64,000 nt of DNA, from positions 62,001 through 126,000 of the forward strand of contig JAEWAN010000027.1 in assembly GCA_023391625.1 (NCBI GenBank), read 5' to 3'. The notes below the pieces were generated by a model. The model was not told the origin of the DNA. It made no database searches and saw only the letters and a list, made by a program, of their open reading frames with translations. Every line of letters starts with the position of its first letter. The stretch's first letter is position 1. Position numbers and translations under genes: made by a program. This stretch comes from Bacteroidota bacterium (GTDB taxonomy: Bacteria; Bacteroidota; Bacteroidia; Bacteroidales; Paludibacteraceae). Shown one piece after another: positions 36,250-44,811 of this stretch.

Positions 36250-37212
36250 ATGCAAAAAGATACATTTAAGCGCAATCTGACTTTTTTCAACAAATTCACA
36301 TCCTTAGAATTATTAACTTTTGCATACGGGTTACTGTCTGCAATATACATCATACTTTTTTATAAAAGGATAGAAGACCCTATTACCCTTTTATTACACA
36401 GAGTCGTATTTTTTGCCATCATCACCGGATTAGCCACATGGCATAGTTACAACAAAACCCGCATACTGGAATTCATCCGGCTTGTATTTCCATTAGCACT
36501 GATTACTTACTGGTATCCGGAAACCTATTACCTCAACCACAATATTCTGGTCCCGAATCTGGATTCCTTTTTCAATCAATTAGACATAGTCCTTTTCAAC
36601 TCTATGCCGGCCATGGAGTTTTCAGCCAGGTTTCCTTACCCATGGCTGTCCGAACTCATGTATTTCTCTTATTTCTCCTTTTTCGCCGTATACGTTTACA
36701 TCGGTTGTCTTTTCTTCTTCAAATTCAGAAAAGATTTGTATCCCGTTCTCTTCAGCATATTAATGTCCTTTTTCATTTTCTATATCATTTTTATATTCGT
36801 TCCGGTACAAGGACCTCAATTTTACTGGCAATACCCAGACAATCAGGTCCCCGACGGGTACTTTTTCTGCCGTCTTATGCGTTTCACCCAAAGCATGGGC
36901 GAAAAACCGACAGGCGCTTTTCCCAGCTCTCACGTGGGCATGACTCTCATTTACATGTCGATATTATTCAAGTACTCCAGAAAATCCTTCTATTGCCTGC
37001 TCCCGATAGCCTGCATGCTTATTTTATCAACCGTATATATAAAAGCCCATTATCTGGTAGACATATTCGGAGGACTCATCATCACTCCAATTATCTATTG
37101 GATGAGCAGAAAAACTTACAGCGTATTAAAACAGAGAGTACCGGTACTGGACACATCAAGTTCTGTACACAATGAAGAACCAATACTTCTGGCCGAAAAA
37201 CCGTTACCATAA
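36250..37212 (+). CDS. PAP2-superfamily membrane phosphatase or lipid transferase
   Basis: A 320-residue polytopic protein with about six membrane helices. The PAP2 catalytic motifs are present: PTGAFPSSHVGMT near residue 222-234 (SxSH-like with the nucleophilic His region) and KAHYLVDIFGGLI near 263-275 with the second His. The layout resembles the PAP2_3/Aur1-like branch, which includes inositol-phosphorylceramide synthases as well as simple lipid phosphatases. The exact substrate is unknown. It precedes the comB-like gene by 66 bases. Confidence 0.85.
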   Translation: MQKDTFKRNLTFFNKFTSLELLTFAYGLLSAIYIILFYKRIEDPITLLLHRVVFFAIITGLATWHSYNKTRILEFIRLVFPLALITYWYPETYYLNHNILVPNLDSFFNQLDIVLFNSMPAMEFSARFPYPWLSELMYFSYFSFFAVYVYIGCLFFFKFRKDLYPVLFSILMSFFIFYIIFIFVPVQGPQFYWQYPDNQVPDGYFFCRLMRFTQSMGEKPTGAFPSSHVGMTLIYMSILFKYSRKSFYCLLPIACMLILSTVYIKAHYLVDIFGGLIITPIIYWMSRKTYSVLKQRVPVLDTSSSVHNEEPILLAEKPLP

Positions 37213-37278
37213 CTATTCTGTGACAACACTCTTATACGAACCAAGACATCCTAAAATCATACGTACCAACAGAGTAAA

Positions 37279-38010
37279 ATGAAAATAGACATTTGTTTAT
37301 CCCCTGCATTATTTCCGACTTTCAGTGCGGACACACCGCCAATAGTCGTTGTCATAGACATATTCCGGGCAACCACCTGTATGTGTGTAGCCTTTGAAAA
37401 CGGGGTTAATTCCATATTACCGATAGCAGACCTGGAAAAAGCCATACAATACAAACAAGAAGGCTATATAGTATCCGCAGAAAGAAATGCATTAAAATGC
37501 AGTTTTGCTGATTTAGGAAACTCTCCGTACGACTACATGGATTCTTCTTTAAAAGGGCGCGACATCATTATGACTACCACCAATGGAACACAAGCAATAG
37601 ACAGAGCGCAAACATGCGACACCCTACTTATCGGATCTTTTTCCAATTTCAACACAATATGCGATTACCTCTGCCGGTGTAATTCGGACATATTATTTCT
37701 TTGTGCCGGTTGGAACAACAAAGTCAATATGGAAGACACCCTGTTTGCAGGAGCAGCAGCCAACGAAATACAAAACATTTGTCCGGGAGTTTCCTGTTCC
37801 GATACCACCCGAATAGCGCTCTCTTTATGGAAAGAGGGACGAACAAACCTAAAGAAATTTTTAGAACCATCAGAGCACATTCAACGTTTACAAGCCCAGA
37901 ATCTCCAAAAAGACATTGATTTTTGCCTCACATTGAACACTACCCGATCGCTCCCTTTTTTAGAAAAAGAAAGCGGACTTCTAAAAAATACAGGCAGGCT
38001 TTACGAATAA
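37279..38010 (+). CDS. 2-phosphosulfolactate phosphatase family protein (ComB-like)
   Basis: A 243-residue ComB-family protein. The characteristic block VVIDIFRATTCMCVAFENG opens the fold, followed by SAERNALKCSFADLGNSPYDY, MTTTNGTQAI and CAGWNNKVNMEDTLFAGA. In methanogens ComB makes sulfolactate for coenzyme M. No coenzyme M pathway gene is seen here, so the in vivo substrate in this organism is uncertain. It may share a transcript with the PAP2 gene. Confidence 0.88.
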   Translation: MKIDICLSPALFPTFSADTPPIVVVIDIFRATTCMCVAFENGVNSILPIADLEKAIQYKQEGYIVSAERNALKCSFADLGNSPYDYMDSSLKGRDIIMTTTNGTQAIDRAQTCDTLLIGSFSNFNTICDYLCRCNSDILFLCAGWNNKVNMEDTLFAGAAANEIQNICPGVSCSDTTRIALSLWKEGRTNLKKFLEPSEHIQRLQAQNLQKDIDFCLTLNTTRSLPFLEKESGLLKNTGRLYE

Positions 38011-38042
38011 AAAAAGTGATTTTTATTCTCTTTTCTTTTTTG

Positions 38043-38050
38043 TATCTTTG
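38043..38050 (+). promoter_or_regulatory. Candidate -7 element of holB
   Basis: TATCTTTG, 44 bases before holB, behind a T-rich stretch without a clear TTTG box. It is a good candidate for the promoter of holB-ricT-gldH-trmB-lipA. Confidence 0.5.
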
Positions 38051-38094
38051 CGAATTAAACACTCTGTAAACAGATTATTCTGATAAAACCAATT

Positions 38095-39252
38095 ATGCTT
38101 TTTTCGCAAATCATAGGCCAACAAAAAATCAAAAACAGATTCATCAGTTCCGTAAAAGAGGGACGTATTCCACACGCCCAGCTTCTGTACGGAACAGAGG
38201 GTATCGGCAAATTACCCTTAGCCATTGCATATGCACAGTACATCTGTTGTGAAGATAAAAAAGAGCATGATTCTTGTGGAGTGTGCCCTTCCTGCATAAA
38301 ATTCAATAAGCTGATACATCCAGACCTGCATTTTGTTTTCCCGGTTATTAAACCCGCAGGCAAAAGCTCGGTTATCTGCGATGATTTCATTTCCGAATTC
38401 AGGGAAATAATACTGGAAAAGACATATTTCAGCATCGACGAGTGGTATGCCAAAATAGCCGGAGATGCCAAACAAGGGATGATATATACCAACGAGTCGG
38501 AAGAAATAGTCCGTAAGCTAAGCATGAAAACTTACGAGTCCGAATATAAAGTAATGATCATCTGGTTACCGGAAAAAATGCATGTTACCGCTGCCAACAA
38601 ATTATTGAAGATACTGGAAGAACCTTATGACAAAACAGTATTCCTGCTGGTATCCAACGCACCGGATCAAATTATCAGTACCATTCTATCACGTACACAA
38701 CAAATTCAGATACCTGTATTAACAGATAAAGAGCTAACAGAAGCACTCATTAACGATCCGGAAAAAGAGATAAGCGTCCAGGAAGCTTCTGATGCTGCGC
38801 GCATATCGGGCGGAAGCCTGATAAAGGCACACATGATACTGGAGGACGGGAATGAAAACAAATTAAACTTCGAGCGTTTTGTCATGATTATGCGGTCTGC
38901 CTGGCAAGTAGGGAACAAAAAAGACCATGCTTCATTAAAGACATTAAGGAAATGGGCTGACGATATGGCTGCCAGCTCCGTAGGAAGAGAACGTCAGAAA
39001 AAATTTTTAAATTACGCCCAGAGATTAGTAAGAGAAAATTTCATTTTAAACTTTCATCAACCCGAATTAAACTACCTGACTTCATATGAAGCCGATTTTT
39101 CTGGCAGATTTTGCCCATTTATCAACGAGCGTAATGTTGAAGACATTGTAACCGAATTTGCATTGGCGGAAAAACATATAGAGCAGAATGTCAATGCTAA
39201 AATGGTTTTTTTCGATCTTGTATTAAAAATTATTATGTTATTAAAAAAATAA
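38095..39252 (+). CDS. holB: DNA polymerase III delta' subunit
   Basis: Clamp-loader subunit. The 385-residue AAA+ protein has QIIGQQKIKNRFISS near the start, a P-loop GTEGIGKLPLA (near 42-52), and the clamp-loader zinc module with four cysteines between residues 60 and 77 (CEDKKEHDSCGVCPSC). The sensor block LLKILEEPYDKTVFLL follows, and STILSRTQ stands where related subunits have SRC. The first gene of the plus-strand run that goes on to ricT, with a 64-base gap. Confidence 0.9.
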   Translation: MLFSQIIGQQKIKNRFISSVKEGRIPHAQLLYGTEGIGKLPLAIAYAQYICCEDKKEHDSCGVCPSCIKFNKLIHPDLHFVFPVIKPAGKSSVICDDFISEFREIILEKTYFSIDEWYAKIAGDAKQGMIYTNESEEIVRKLSMKTYESEYKVMIIWLPEKMHVTAANKLLKILEEPYDKTVFLLVSNAPDQIISTILSRTQQIQIPVLTDKELTEALINDPEKEISVQEASDAARISGGSLIKAHMILEDGNENKLNFERFVMIMRSAWQVGNKKDHASLKTLRKWADDMAASSVGRERQKKFLNYAQRLVRENFILNFHQPELNYLTSYEADFSGRFCPFINERNVEDIVTEFALAEKHIEQNVNAKMVFFDLVLKIIMLLKK

Positions 39253-39316
39253 TATTCCAAAAGTAAGTCGTCTGTCCGCAAGAACAGGACCTCACTTTTG
39301 ACCCAAAACAAAATTT

Positions 39317-40570
39317 ATGGATTTCAAACTAGATATCGGTGGTTACCAAATAAACAAAAAAGGCTGCAAAAACACCAGCAATAAAAAATTAAGCACATAC
39401 GACTGGATGTGCGATCTGCCTGAGACAGAAAAAGAAACGGACTTCGTTGAAGTACAATTCAAAAATACCCGTAAAGGCTATTTCCTCAACAGCACCAAAA
39501 TTCCGTTGGAAAAAGGCGACATGGTTGCCGTGGAAGCATCGCCCGGACATGATATAGGAGAAGTTACTTTAACCGGTAAACTGGTCTTACTCCAGATGAA
39601 AAGGAATAACATCAATCCGGAAAAGATGGAAATCCGCCGTGTTTACCGCAAAGCGAAAGATACCGACCTTGAGAAGTATCACGAAGCGAAAGCAAGAGAA
39701 CAGGAAACCATGATCAAATCGCGCCAGATAGCAGAAAATCTGAAGCTGGAAATGAAAATAGGCGATGTAGAGTTCCAGGGAGACGGTAATAAAGCCATAT
39801 TCTACTATATAGCCAATGAACGGGTAGATTTCCGCCAACTCATCAAAGTTTTTGCCGAAACATTTCGTGTACGTATTGAAATGAAACAGATCGGCGCCAG
39901 ACAAGAAGCCGGACGAATAGGGGGTATAGGACCTTGTGGACGTGAATTGTGTTGTTCCAAATGGATGAAAAATTTTCACTCCGTATCCACCAGCGCTGCC
40001 CGGTATCAGGACATATCACTGAACCCACAAAAACTTGCAGGTCAGTGCGCCAAATTAAAATGCTGCATGAACTTTGAACTTGACACATACATTGATGCAA
40101 GCAAAGACCTGCCATCCAAAGAAATACAACTGGAAACAATAGACGGGACATATTACCATTTCAAAACAGATGTTTTCAAAGGTCAGATCACATATTCCAC
40201 ATCACCTAACTTTGGAGCCAATATCGTAGTAATCTCCTCAGATAGAGCTAAAGAAATCATTGCCCTGAATAAGAAAGGAATAAAACCCGATTCCCTGTCT
40301 GATCCTAAAGAGAAAGAAGACAAAACCAGTTCGGTAGACTACGAAAACGTAGTAGGCCAGGATAGCCTGACCCGCTTCGACAAAGAAAAAAAGAAAAACG
40401 GAAAAGCAAAACCCAAAAGAAACGGCAACGGCAATAATAACAACAATACCGGCAACAATATGAACAGCAATGCCAACAACCGCAACAAACCGGCATCTGC
40501 ACCCAACAATAAACCGAAAAAGAACCTGAAAAAAAAGAGCAACAACAATGAAGACAAAAAAGAAGGGTAA
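39317..40570 (+). CDS. ricT: RicT/PSP1-domain protein with an Asn/Lys-rich tail
   Basis: A 417-residue protein whose middle is the PSP1/RicT (YaaT) domain. GRIGGIGPCGRELCCSKWM (about 202-220) and GQCAKLKCCMNFELD (about 240-254) contain the conserved cysteines that bind an Fe-S cluster in Bacillus RicT, where the Y-complex affects RNA processing. After residue 345 the protein becomes a basic, low-complexity tail dominated by Asn, Lys and Gly, ending KKEG. The tail reads into the first 23 bases of gldH. The molecular role in Bacteroidetes is not established. Confidence 0.88.
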   Translation: MDFKLDIGGYQINKKGCKNTSNKKLSTYDWMCDLPETEKETDFVEVQFKNTRKGYFLNSTKIPLEKGDMVAVEASPGHDIGEVTLTGKLVLLQMKRNNINPEKMEIRRVYRKAKDTDLEKYHEAKAREQETMIKSRQIAENLKLEMKIGDVEFQGDGNKAIFYYIANERVDFRQLIKVFAETFRVRIEMKQIGARQEAGRIGGIGPCGRELCCSKWMKNFHSVSTSAARYQDISLNPQKLAGQCAKLKCCMNFELDTYIDASKDLPSKEIQLETIDGTYYHFKTDVFKGQITYSTSPNFGANIVVISSDRAKEIIALNKKGIKPDSLSDPKEKEDKTSSVDYENVVGQDSLTRFDKEKKKNGKAKPKRNGNGNNNNNTGNNMNSNANNRNKPASAPNNKPKKNLKKKSNNNEDKKEG

Positions 40571-41030
40571 TTTATTCTTATTAATCCTGACCATGTTATC
40601 AGTTGTTTCATGTCAGAATAACGATATCTATTTTCAGTACCAGCAAGTAAACCCTGACGGATGGAGCAAAGACAGCATATATACTTTTGATATCAATATA
40701 CCGGACACCACTACATCCTATAACATGTATATTAATCTAAGGCATACCCCGGATTATTCTTACCAGAACCTATGGTTATTCCTATCGCAGCAAACTCCGG
40801 ACAGTATCATTTCAAAAGATACAATAGAGTTTTACCTCGCCAATAACCGTGGAGAATGGTTAGGAACAGGCAGTGGAGGATTAAAAGAAATGCCTGTATT
40901 ATACGAGCAAAACAAGATATTCAAAAAAGCGGGTATTTACCAGATTTCTATCTGTCACGGTATGCGCAATGACCTGCTTAAAGGAGTAAATGACATAGGC
41001 ATACGGGTAGAAAGAACAGAAAAGCCTTAA
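40548..41030 (+). CDS. gldH: Gliding-motility lipoprotein GldH
   Basis: A 160-residue lipoprotein with lipobox VVSC (Cys22). The mature part, WSKDSIYTFDINIPDTT followed by YINLRHTPDYSYQNLWLFL, matches the GldH family. GldH is needed for gliding in Flavobacterium, yet the gene is widespread in non-gliding Bacteroidales, where its role is unknown. It overlaps the 3' end of ricT by 23 bases in another frame, so the two are translationally linked. trmB follows after 58 bases. Confidence 0.9.
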   Translation: MKTKKKGNLFLLILTMLSVVSCQNNDIYFQYQQVNPDGWSKDSIYTFDINIPDTTTSYNMYINLRHTPDYSYQNLWLFLSQQTPDSIISKDTIEFYLANNRGEWLGTGSGGLKEMPVLYEQNKIFKKAGIYQISICHGMRNDLLKGVNDIGIRVERTEKP

Positions 41031-41088
41031 ATTAAATCTAACAAAATATTCAGAAACAAACCGCTATCACATAACCACTTAGTTCTAT

Positions 41089-41835
41089 ATGGGAAAAAAC
41101 AAATTAGCTAAATTTGCCGATCTGGAAACTTATCCGCACGTATTTCAATGTGCCTCTTCTGAAATAAAAGCGAATCCGTCTTTTGAAATGAGAGGCAAGT
41201 GGAATGAACTTTTTTTTAAGAACAACAATCCTATAGTCCTGGAATTAGGTTGCGGAAAAGGAGAATACACCGTAGGGCTGGCCAACCTTTTCCCCGAAAA
41301 GAACTTTATCGGGATAGATATAAAAGGCGCACGTATCTGGACGGGAGCCAAACAATCTCTTGAAAAATCAATGACAAATGTAGCTTTCCTACGAACTAAT
41401 ATTGAAATGATTAATTATTTTTTCGGGGAAAATGAAATCAGTGAAATATGGCTGACTTTTCCGGATCCGCAGATGAAGAAAACAACCAAGAGACTCACTG
41501 CAACCAATTTCATGCAGCTATACCAGCAAATAGTAAAGCCCGACGGACTGATACACCTAAAGACGGACAGTAATTTCATGTTCACTTACACCTGTGAAAT
41601 GGTTAAAGCGAATAATTATCCGGTTAAATTCTGTACTGACAATCTATATCAATCAGATCTGGTAGATCCTATCCTCAGTATCCAAACCTACTACGAACAA
41701 CAATGGCTTAGCCGTGGGATCAATATCAAATACATACAATTTGTTCTAGAAAAACGGGAAAAATTTACCGAACCTGACATTGAAATAGAAAAAGACAGTT
41801 ACCGCAGTTTCGGCAGAAACCAACGTTCACAATAA
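41089..41835 (+). CDS. trmB: tRNA (guanine-N7-)-methyltransferase
   Basis: Methylates G46 of tRNAs using SAM. The 248-residue Rossmann methyltransferase shows the SAM loop LELGCGKGEYTVGLA near residue 49, NFIGIDIKGARIW, and the TrmB hallmark EIWLTFPDPQMKK, with LKTDSNFMF after it. A short gap of 24 bases links it to lipA. Confidence 0.94.
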   Translation: MGKNKLAKFADLETYPHVFQCASSEIKANPSFEMRGKWNELFFKNNNPIVLELGCGKGEYTVGLANLFPEKNFIGIDIKGARIWTGAKQSLEKSMTNVAFLRTNIEMINYFFGENEISEIWLTFPDPQMKKTTKRLTATNFMQLYQQIVKPDGLIHLKTDSNFMFTYTCEMVKANNYPVKFCTDNLYQSDLVDPILSIQTYYEQQWLSRGINIKYIQFVLEKREKFTEPDIEIEKDSYRSFGRNQRSQ

Positions 41836-41859
41836 CCAACTTTTTATTATTGAATTCAG

Positions 41860-42705
41860 ATGTCCTACCTTCGTAAACCGACATGGTTAAAAACTCAAAT
41901 AAGAAGCAATAACAATTTTGAGTCGGTTGTCCGTACCATACAAGAAAACGGTTTACATACCATCTGTACCAGCGGACGTTGTCCGAACCTGTGTGAATGC
42001 TGGAACAAAGGAACGGCTACTTTCATGATACTGGGCGATATTTGCACCCGCTCCTGCCGTTTTTGCAACACGAAAACAGGGAAACCGCTTTCTCCTGATC
42101 GGGAAGAACCCGAAAAAGTAGCCTTATCCATCCAAAAGATGGGGTTAAAACACATAGTCATAACTTCTGTCACACGGGATGATTTGCCGGATCAAGGGGC
42201 TGCACATTGGGCTGAAACCATACGCAGCATAAAAACAACCAATCCGGAAATCACCATAGAAACACTTATCCCCGACCTTGATGGGAAAGAGAATCTACTG
42301 GATACGATTATCCGGGAAAAACCGGATATAATCTCCCATAATCTGGAAACAGTCAGAAGGCTGACCCCGGAAATAAGGACAAAAGCCCGGTATAACACAA
42401 GCCTGAAAGTACTGTCATACATATCTTCCTGTCATATTACAGCAAAAACAGGAATCATGGTCGGTCTGGGAGAAACAGAGGACGAGGTCTGCAACACAAT
42501 GGACGATGTGCTTAGCACCGGTTGCGACATCATAACAATAGGTCAATATCTACAACCATCACGAAACAACATCCCGGTGAAGGAATATGTCACTCCCGAA
42601 AAATTTGAGCAATACAAACAAATTGCAATCCGGAAAGGATTCCGCCATGTAGAAAGCGCTCCATTAGTACGATCCTCATACTGTGCGGAAAAACACATCC
42701 TGTAA
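41860..42705 (+). CDS. lipA: Lipoyl synthase
   Basis: Inserts sulfur into octanoyl groups to form lipoyl cofactor. The 281-residue radical SAM enzyme has both cluster motifs: Cys36, Cys41 and Cys47 in ICTSGRCPNLCECW (auxiliary cluster) and Cys62, Cys66 and Cys69 in DICTRSCRFCNT (SAM cluster). The C-terminal RSSY motif that ligates the auxiliary cluster is at PLVRSSYCAEKH. It closes the holB-ricT-gldH-trmB-lipA run. Confidence 0.96.
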   Translation: MSYLRKPTWLKTQIRSNNNFESVVRTIQENGLHTICTSGRCPNLCECWNKGTATFMILGDICTRSCRFCNTKTGKPLSPDREEPEKVALSIQKMGLKHIVITSVTRDDLPDQGAAHWAETIRSIKTTNPEITIETLIPDLDGKENLLDTIIREKPDIISHNLETVRRLTPEIRTKARYNTSLKVLSYISSCHITAKTGIMVGLGETEDEVCNTMDDVLSTGCDIITIGQYLQPSRNNIPVKEYVTPEKFEQYKQIAIRKGFRHVESAPLVRSSYCAEKHIL

Positions 42706-42734
42706 AAAGGCCCGACAGAATAAAATAACTATTC

Positions 42735-42765
42735 TTGTAGAGCATATTTATTCTTTTTATCTTTG
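42735..42765 (+). promoter_or_regulatory. Promoter of proS
   Basis: TTG (42735-42737), a 20-base spacer and TATCTTTG (42758-42765), 37 bases before the start codon. Confidence 0.68.
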
Positions 42766-42802
42766 CAATCCATAAAAAAACAACATTATAACTTCCATAT
42801 AT

Positions 42803-44284
42803 ATGGCAAAAGAACTAAAAGAACTCACTTCACGGAGTGAAAACTATTCACAATGGTATAACGACCTGGTAATTAAGGCCGACCTTGCAGAAAACTCTGC
42901 TGTGCGGGGCTGTATGGTAATCAAACCTTACGGTTATGCGATTTGGGAAAAAATGCGCGACGAGCTGGACCGTATGTTTAAAGAAACCGGACATTCCAAT
43001 GCGTACTTCCCGCTATTTATTCCGAAATCCTTTTTAAGCAAAGAAGCTGACCACGTAGAAGGATTTGCAAAAGAATGTGCCGTTGTTACCCACTACCGGT
43101 TAAAAAATGATCCTGAAGGTAAAGGAGTGGTCGTTGATCCGGCAGCCAAACTGGAAGAAGAACTGATCGTACGCCCTACGTCAGAAACCATTATCTGGAA
43201 CACATACCGGAACTGGATTCACTCCTACCGCGATCTTCCTATCCTATGTAATCAATGGGCCAATGTAGTACGTTGGGAAATGCGTACCCGCCTGTTCTTA
43301 CGTACCGCAGAATTTTTGTGGCAGGAAGGTCATACCGCCCATGCTACCGAACAGGAAGCTGTGGAAGAAACAATAAAAATGATGAATGTATATGCAGATT
43401 TTGCAGAGAAATTCATGGCTATTCCGGTCACTAAAGGAGTAAAGACTGAAAGTGAACGATTTGCAGGAGCAATAGAAACATACTGTATCGAAGCAATGAT
43501 GCAGGATGGCAAAGCTTTACAAGCAGGAACATCGCACTTCCTGGGACAGAATTTCGCCAAAGCATTTGATGTGACTTTTGTAAACAAGGAAAATAAACCG
43601 GAATATGTATGGGCCAGCTCATGGGGAGTTTCTACCCGCTTAATCGGAGCTCTGATTATGACCCATTCCGACGATAACGGACTGGTACTGCCTCCTAATT
43701 TGGCTCCGTTCCAGGTAGTAATCGTTCCTATTTACAAAAACGGGGAACAATTAGCTCAAATCACGGAAAAAGTAACGGAAATCACATCCAAACTTCGGGC
43801 AAAAGGTATCACAGTGAAGTATGATGATAACGACACCAAGAAACCGGGATGGAAGTTTGCAGAGTACGAACTAAAAGGCGTGCCTGTGCGCCTGGCAATG
43901 GGAGCACGCGACCTTGAAAACGGAACTGTGGAAGTAGCGCGCCGTGATACACTGACCAAAGAAACGGTTTCTTTGGAAAATATAGATCAATATATTGCAG
44001 ACCTGCTACAAGCAATTCAAGATAATATATTCAAAAAGGCAGCAGACTTCCGCGCTTCATCCACCCGTGAGGTCAATAGCTACGAAGAATTTAAAGTTGA
44101 AATAGAAAAAGGAGGATTTCTGTTGTGCCATTGGGACGGAACTCCTGAAACAGAAGCACGAATCAAGGAAGAAACTAAAGCCACAATACGTTGTATTCCG
44201 TTAGAAGGAGATAAAACCCCTGGGGTTGATATGCTCACAGGCAAACCTTCAAAACAACGGGTTATATTCGCCAGAGCTTATTAA
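42803..44284 (+). CDS. proS: Prolyl-tRNA synthetase, short archaeal/eukaryote-like type
   Basis: Charges tRNA-Pro. The 493-residue class II synthetase lacks the INS editing domain of the long bacterial type. Visible are GYAIWEKMRDELDRMF, the ATP-site block IVRPTSETIIWNTYR, motif 2 FLRTAEFLWQEGHTAH, and the anticodon-binding domain with VVIVPIYKNGEQ. The C-terminal zinc-like extension ends VIFARAY. Own promoter, and a terminator shared with trxA. Confidence 0.96.
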   Translation: MAKELKELTSRSENYSQWYNDLVIKADLAENSAVRGCMVIKPYGYAIWEKMRDELDRMFKETGHSNAYFPLFIPKSFLSKEADHVEGFAKECAVVTHYRLKNDPEGKGVVVDPAAKLEEELIVRPTSETIIWNTYRNWIHSYRDLPILCNQWANVVRWEMRTRLFLRTAEFLWQEGHTAHATEQEAVEETIKMMNVYADFAEKFMAIPVTKGVKTESERFAGAIETYCIEAMMQDGKALQAGTSHFLGQNFAKAFDVTFVNKENKPEYVWASSWGVSTRLIGALIMTHSDDNGLVLPPNLAPFQVVIVPIYKNGEQLAQITEKVTEITSKLRAKGITVKYDDNDTKKPGWKFAEYELKGVPVRLAMGARDLENGTVEVARRDTLTKETVSLENIDQYIADLLQAIQDNIFKKAADFRASSTREVNSYEEFKVEIEKGGFLLCHWDGTPETEARIKEETKATIRCIPLEGDKTPGVDMLTGKPSKQRVIFARAY

Positions 44285-44285
44285 T

Positions 44286-44326
44286 AAAAAGAAATCCAAC
44301 TGAAAAAATCAGTTGGATTTCTTTTT
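44286..44326. terminator. Bidirectional terminator proS / trxA
   Basis: Arms 44286-44303 and 44309-44326 form a perfect 18-bp stem with a 5-base loop, and A-run and T-run on the two sides. Confidence 0.92.
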
Positions 44327-44341
44327 CTGTATACTCCTTTT

Positions 44342-44656
44342 TTACAATAATGCCTTTATTTTATCTTCCAGGATACTCTGTTGCACAGCACCTACCTGTT
44401 TATCAACCAACTGTCCGTCTTTAAAAAACAAAATAGTAGGGATGTTACGGATACCATACTCTTCTGGGGTATCAACATTATCGTCAACATTCATTTTTCC
44501 TATTTCCACCTGCCCTTCATAAGATTTAGCCAAATCTTCAATAACCGGTGATATCGCCCTGCACGGGCCGCACCATTCTGCCCAAAAATCAACAACCACA
44601 GGTTTACCACTTTCAATGTACCCTTTCAAGTTGCCATCTGTAAATTCTAATGCCAT
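44342..44656 (-). CDS. trxA: Thioredoxin
   Basis: General disulfide reductase in the cytosol. The 104-residue protein has the active site WCGPC (Cys29 and Cys32) in DFWAEWCGPCRAISP, and the cis-Pro region IRNIPTILFFKDG. No signal peptide. It lies 155 bases behind dnaE; no good promoter is seen in that gap, so it may be read from the dnaE transcript. Confidence 0.96.
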   Translation of the reverse strand: MALEFTDGNLKGYIESGKPVVVDFWAEWCGPCRAISPVIEDLAKSYEGQVEIGKMNVDDNVDTPEEYGIRNIPTILFFKDGQLVDKQVGAVQQSILEDKIKALL

Positions 44657-44811
44657 AATATTTTATAATTAAAAAGATTAATCTCTATTACGAGAACACA
44701 CATTTCATTTTAAAAAGCTTCTACAAAGAAAAAGAACTGCAACGGAATAATCAACAAAAAGACAAAGAAGTTATTAACAATAAAAAACATTCTCTTTTCA
44801 TCAAAGCCCAA
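44657..44811 (-). other. Gap between dnaE and trxA
   Basis: 155 AT-rich bases with no ORF, hairpin or TAnnTTTG element that I can support on the minus strand. Confidence 0.4.
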
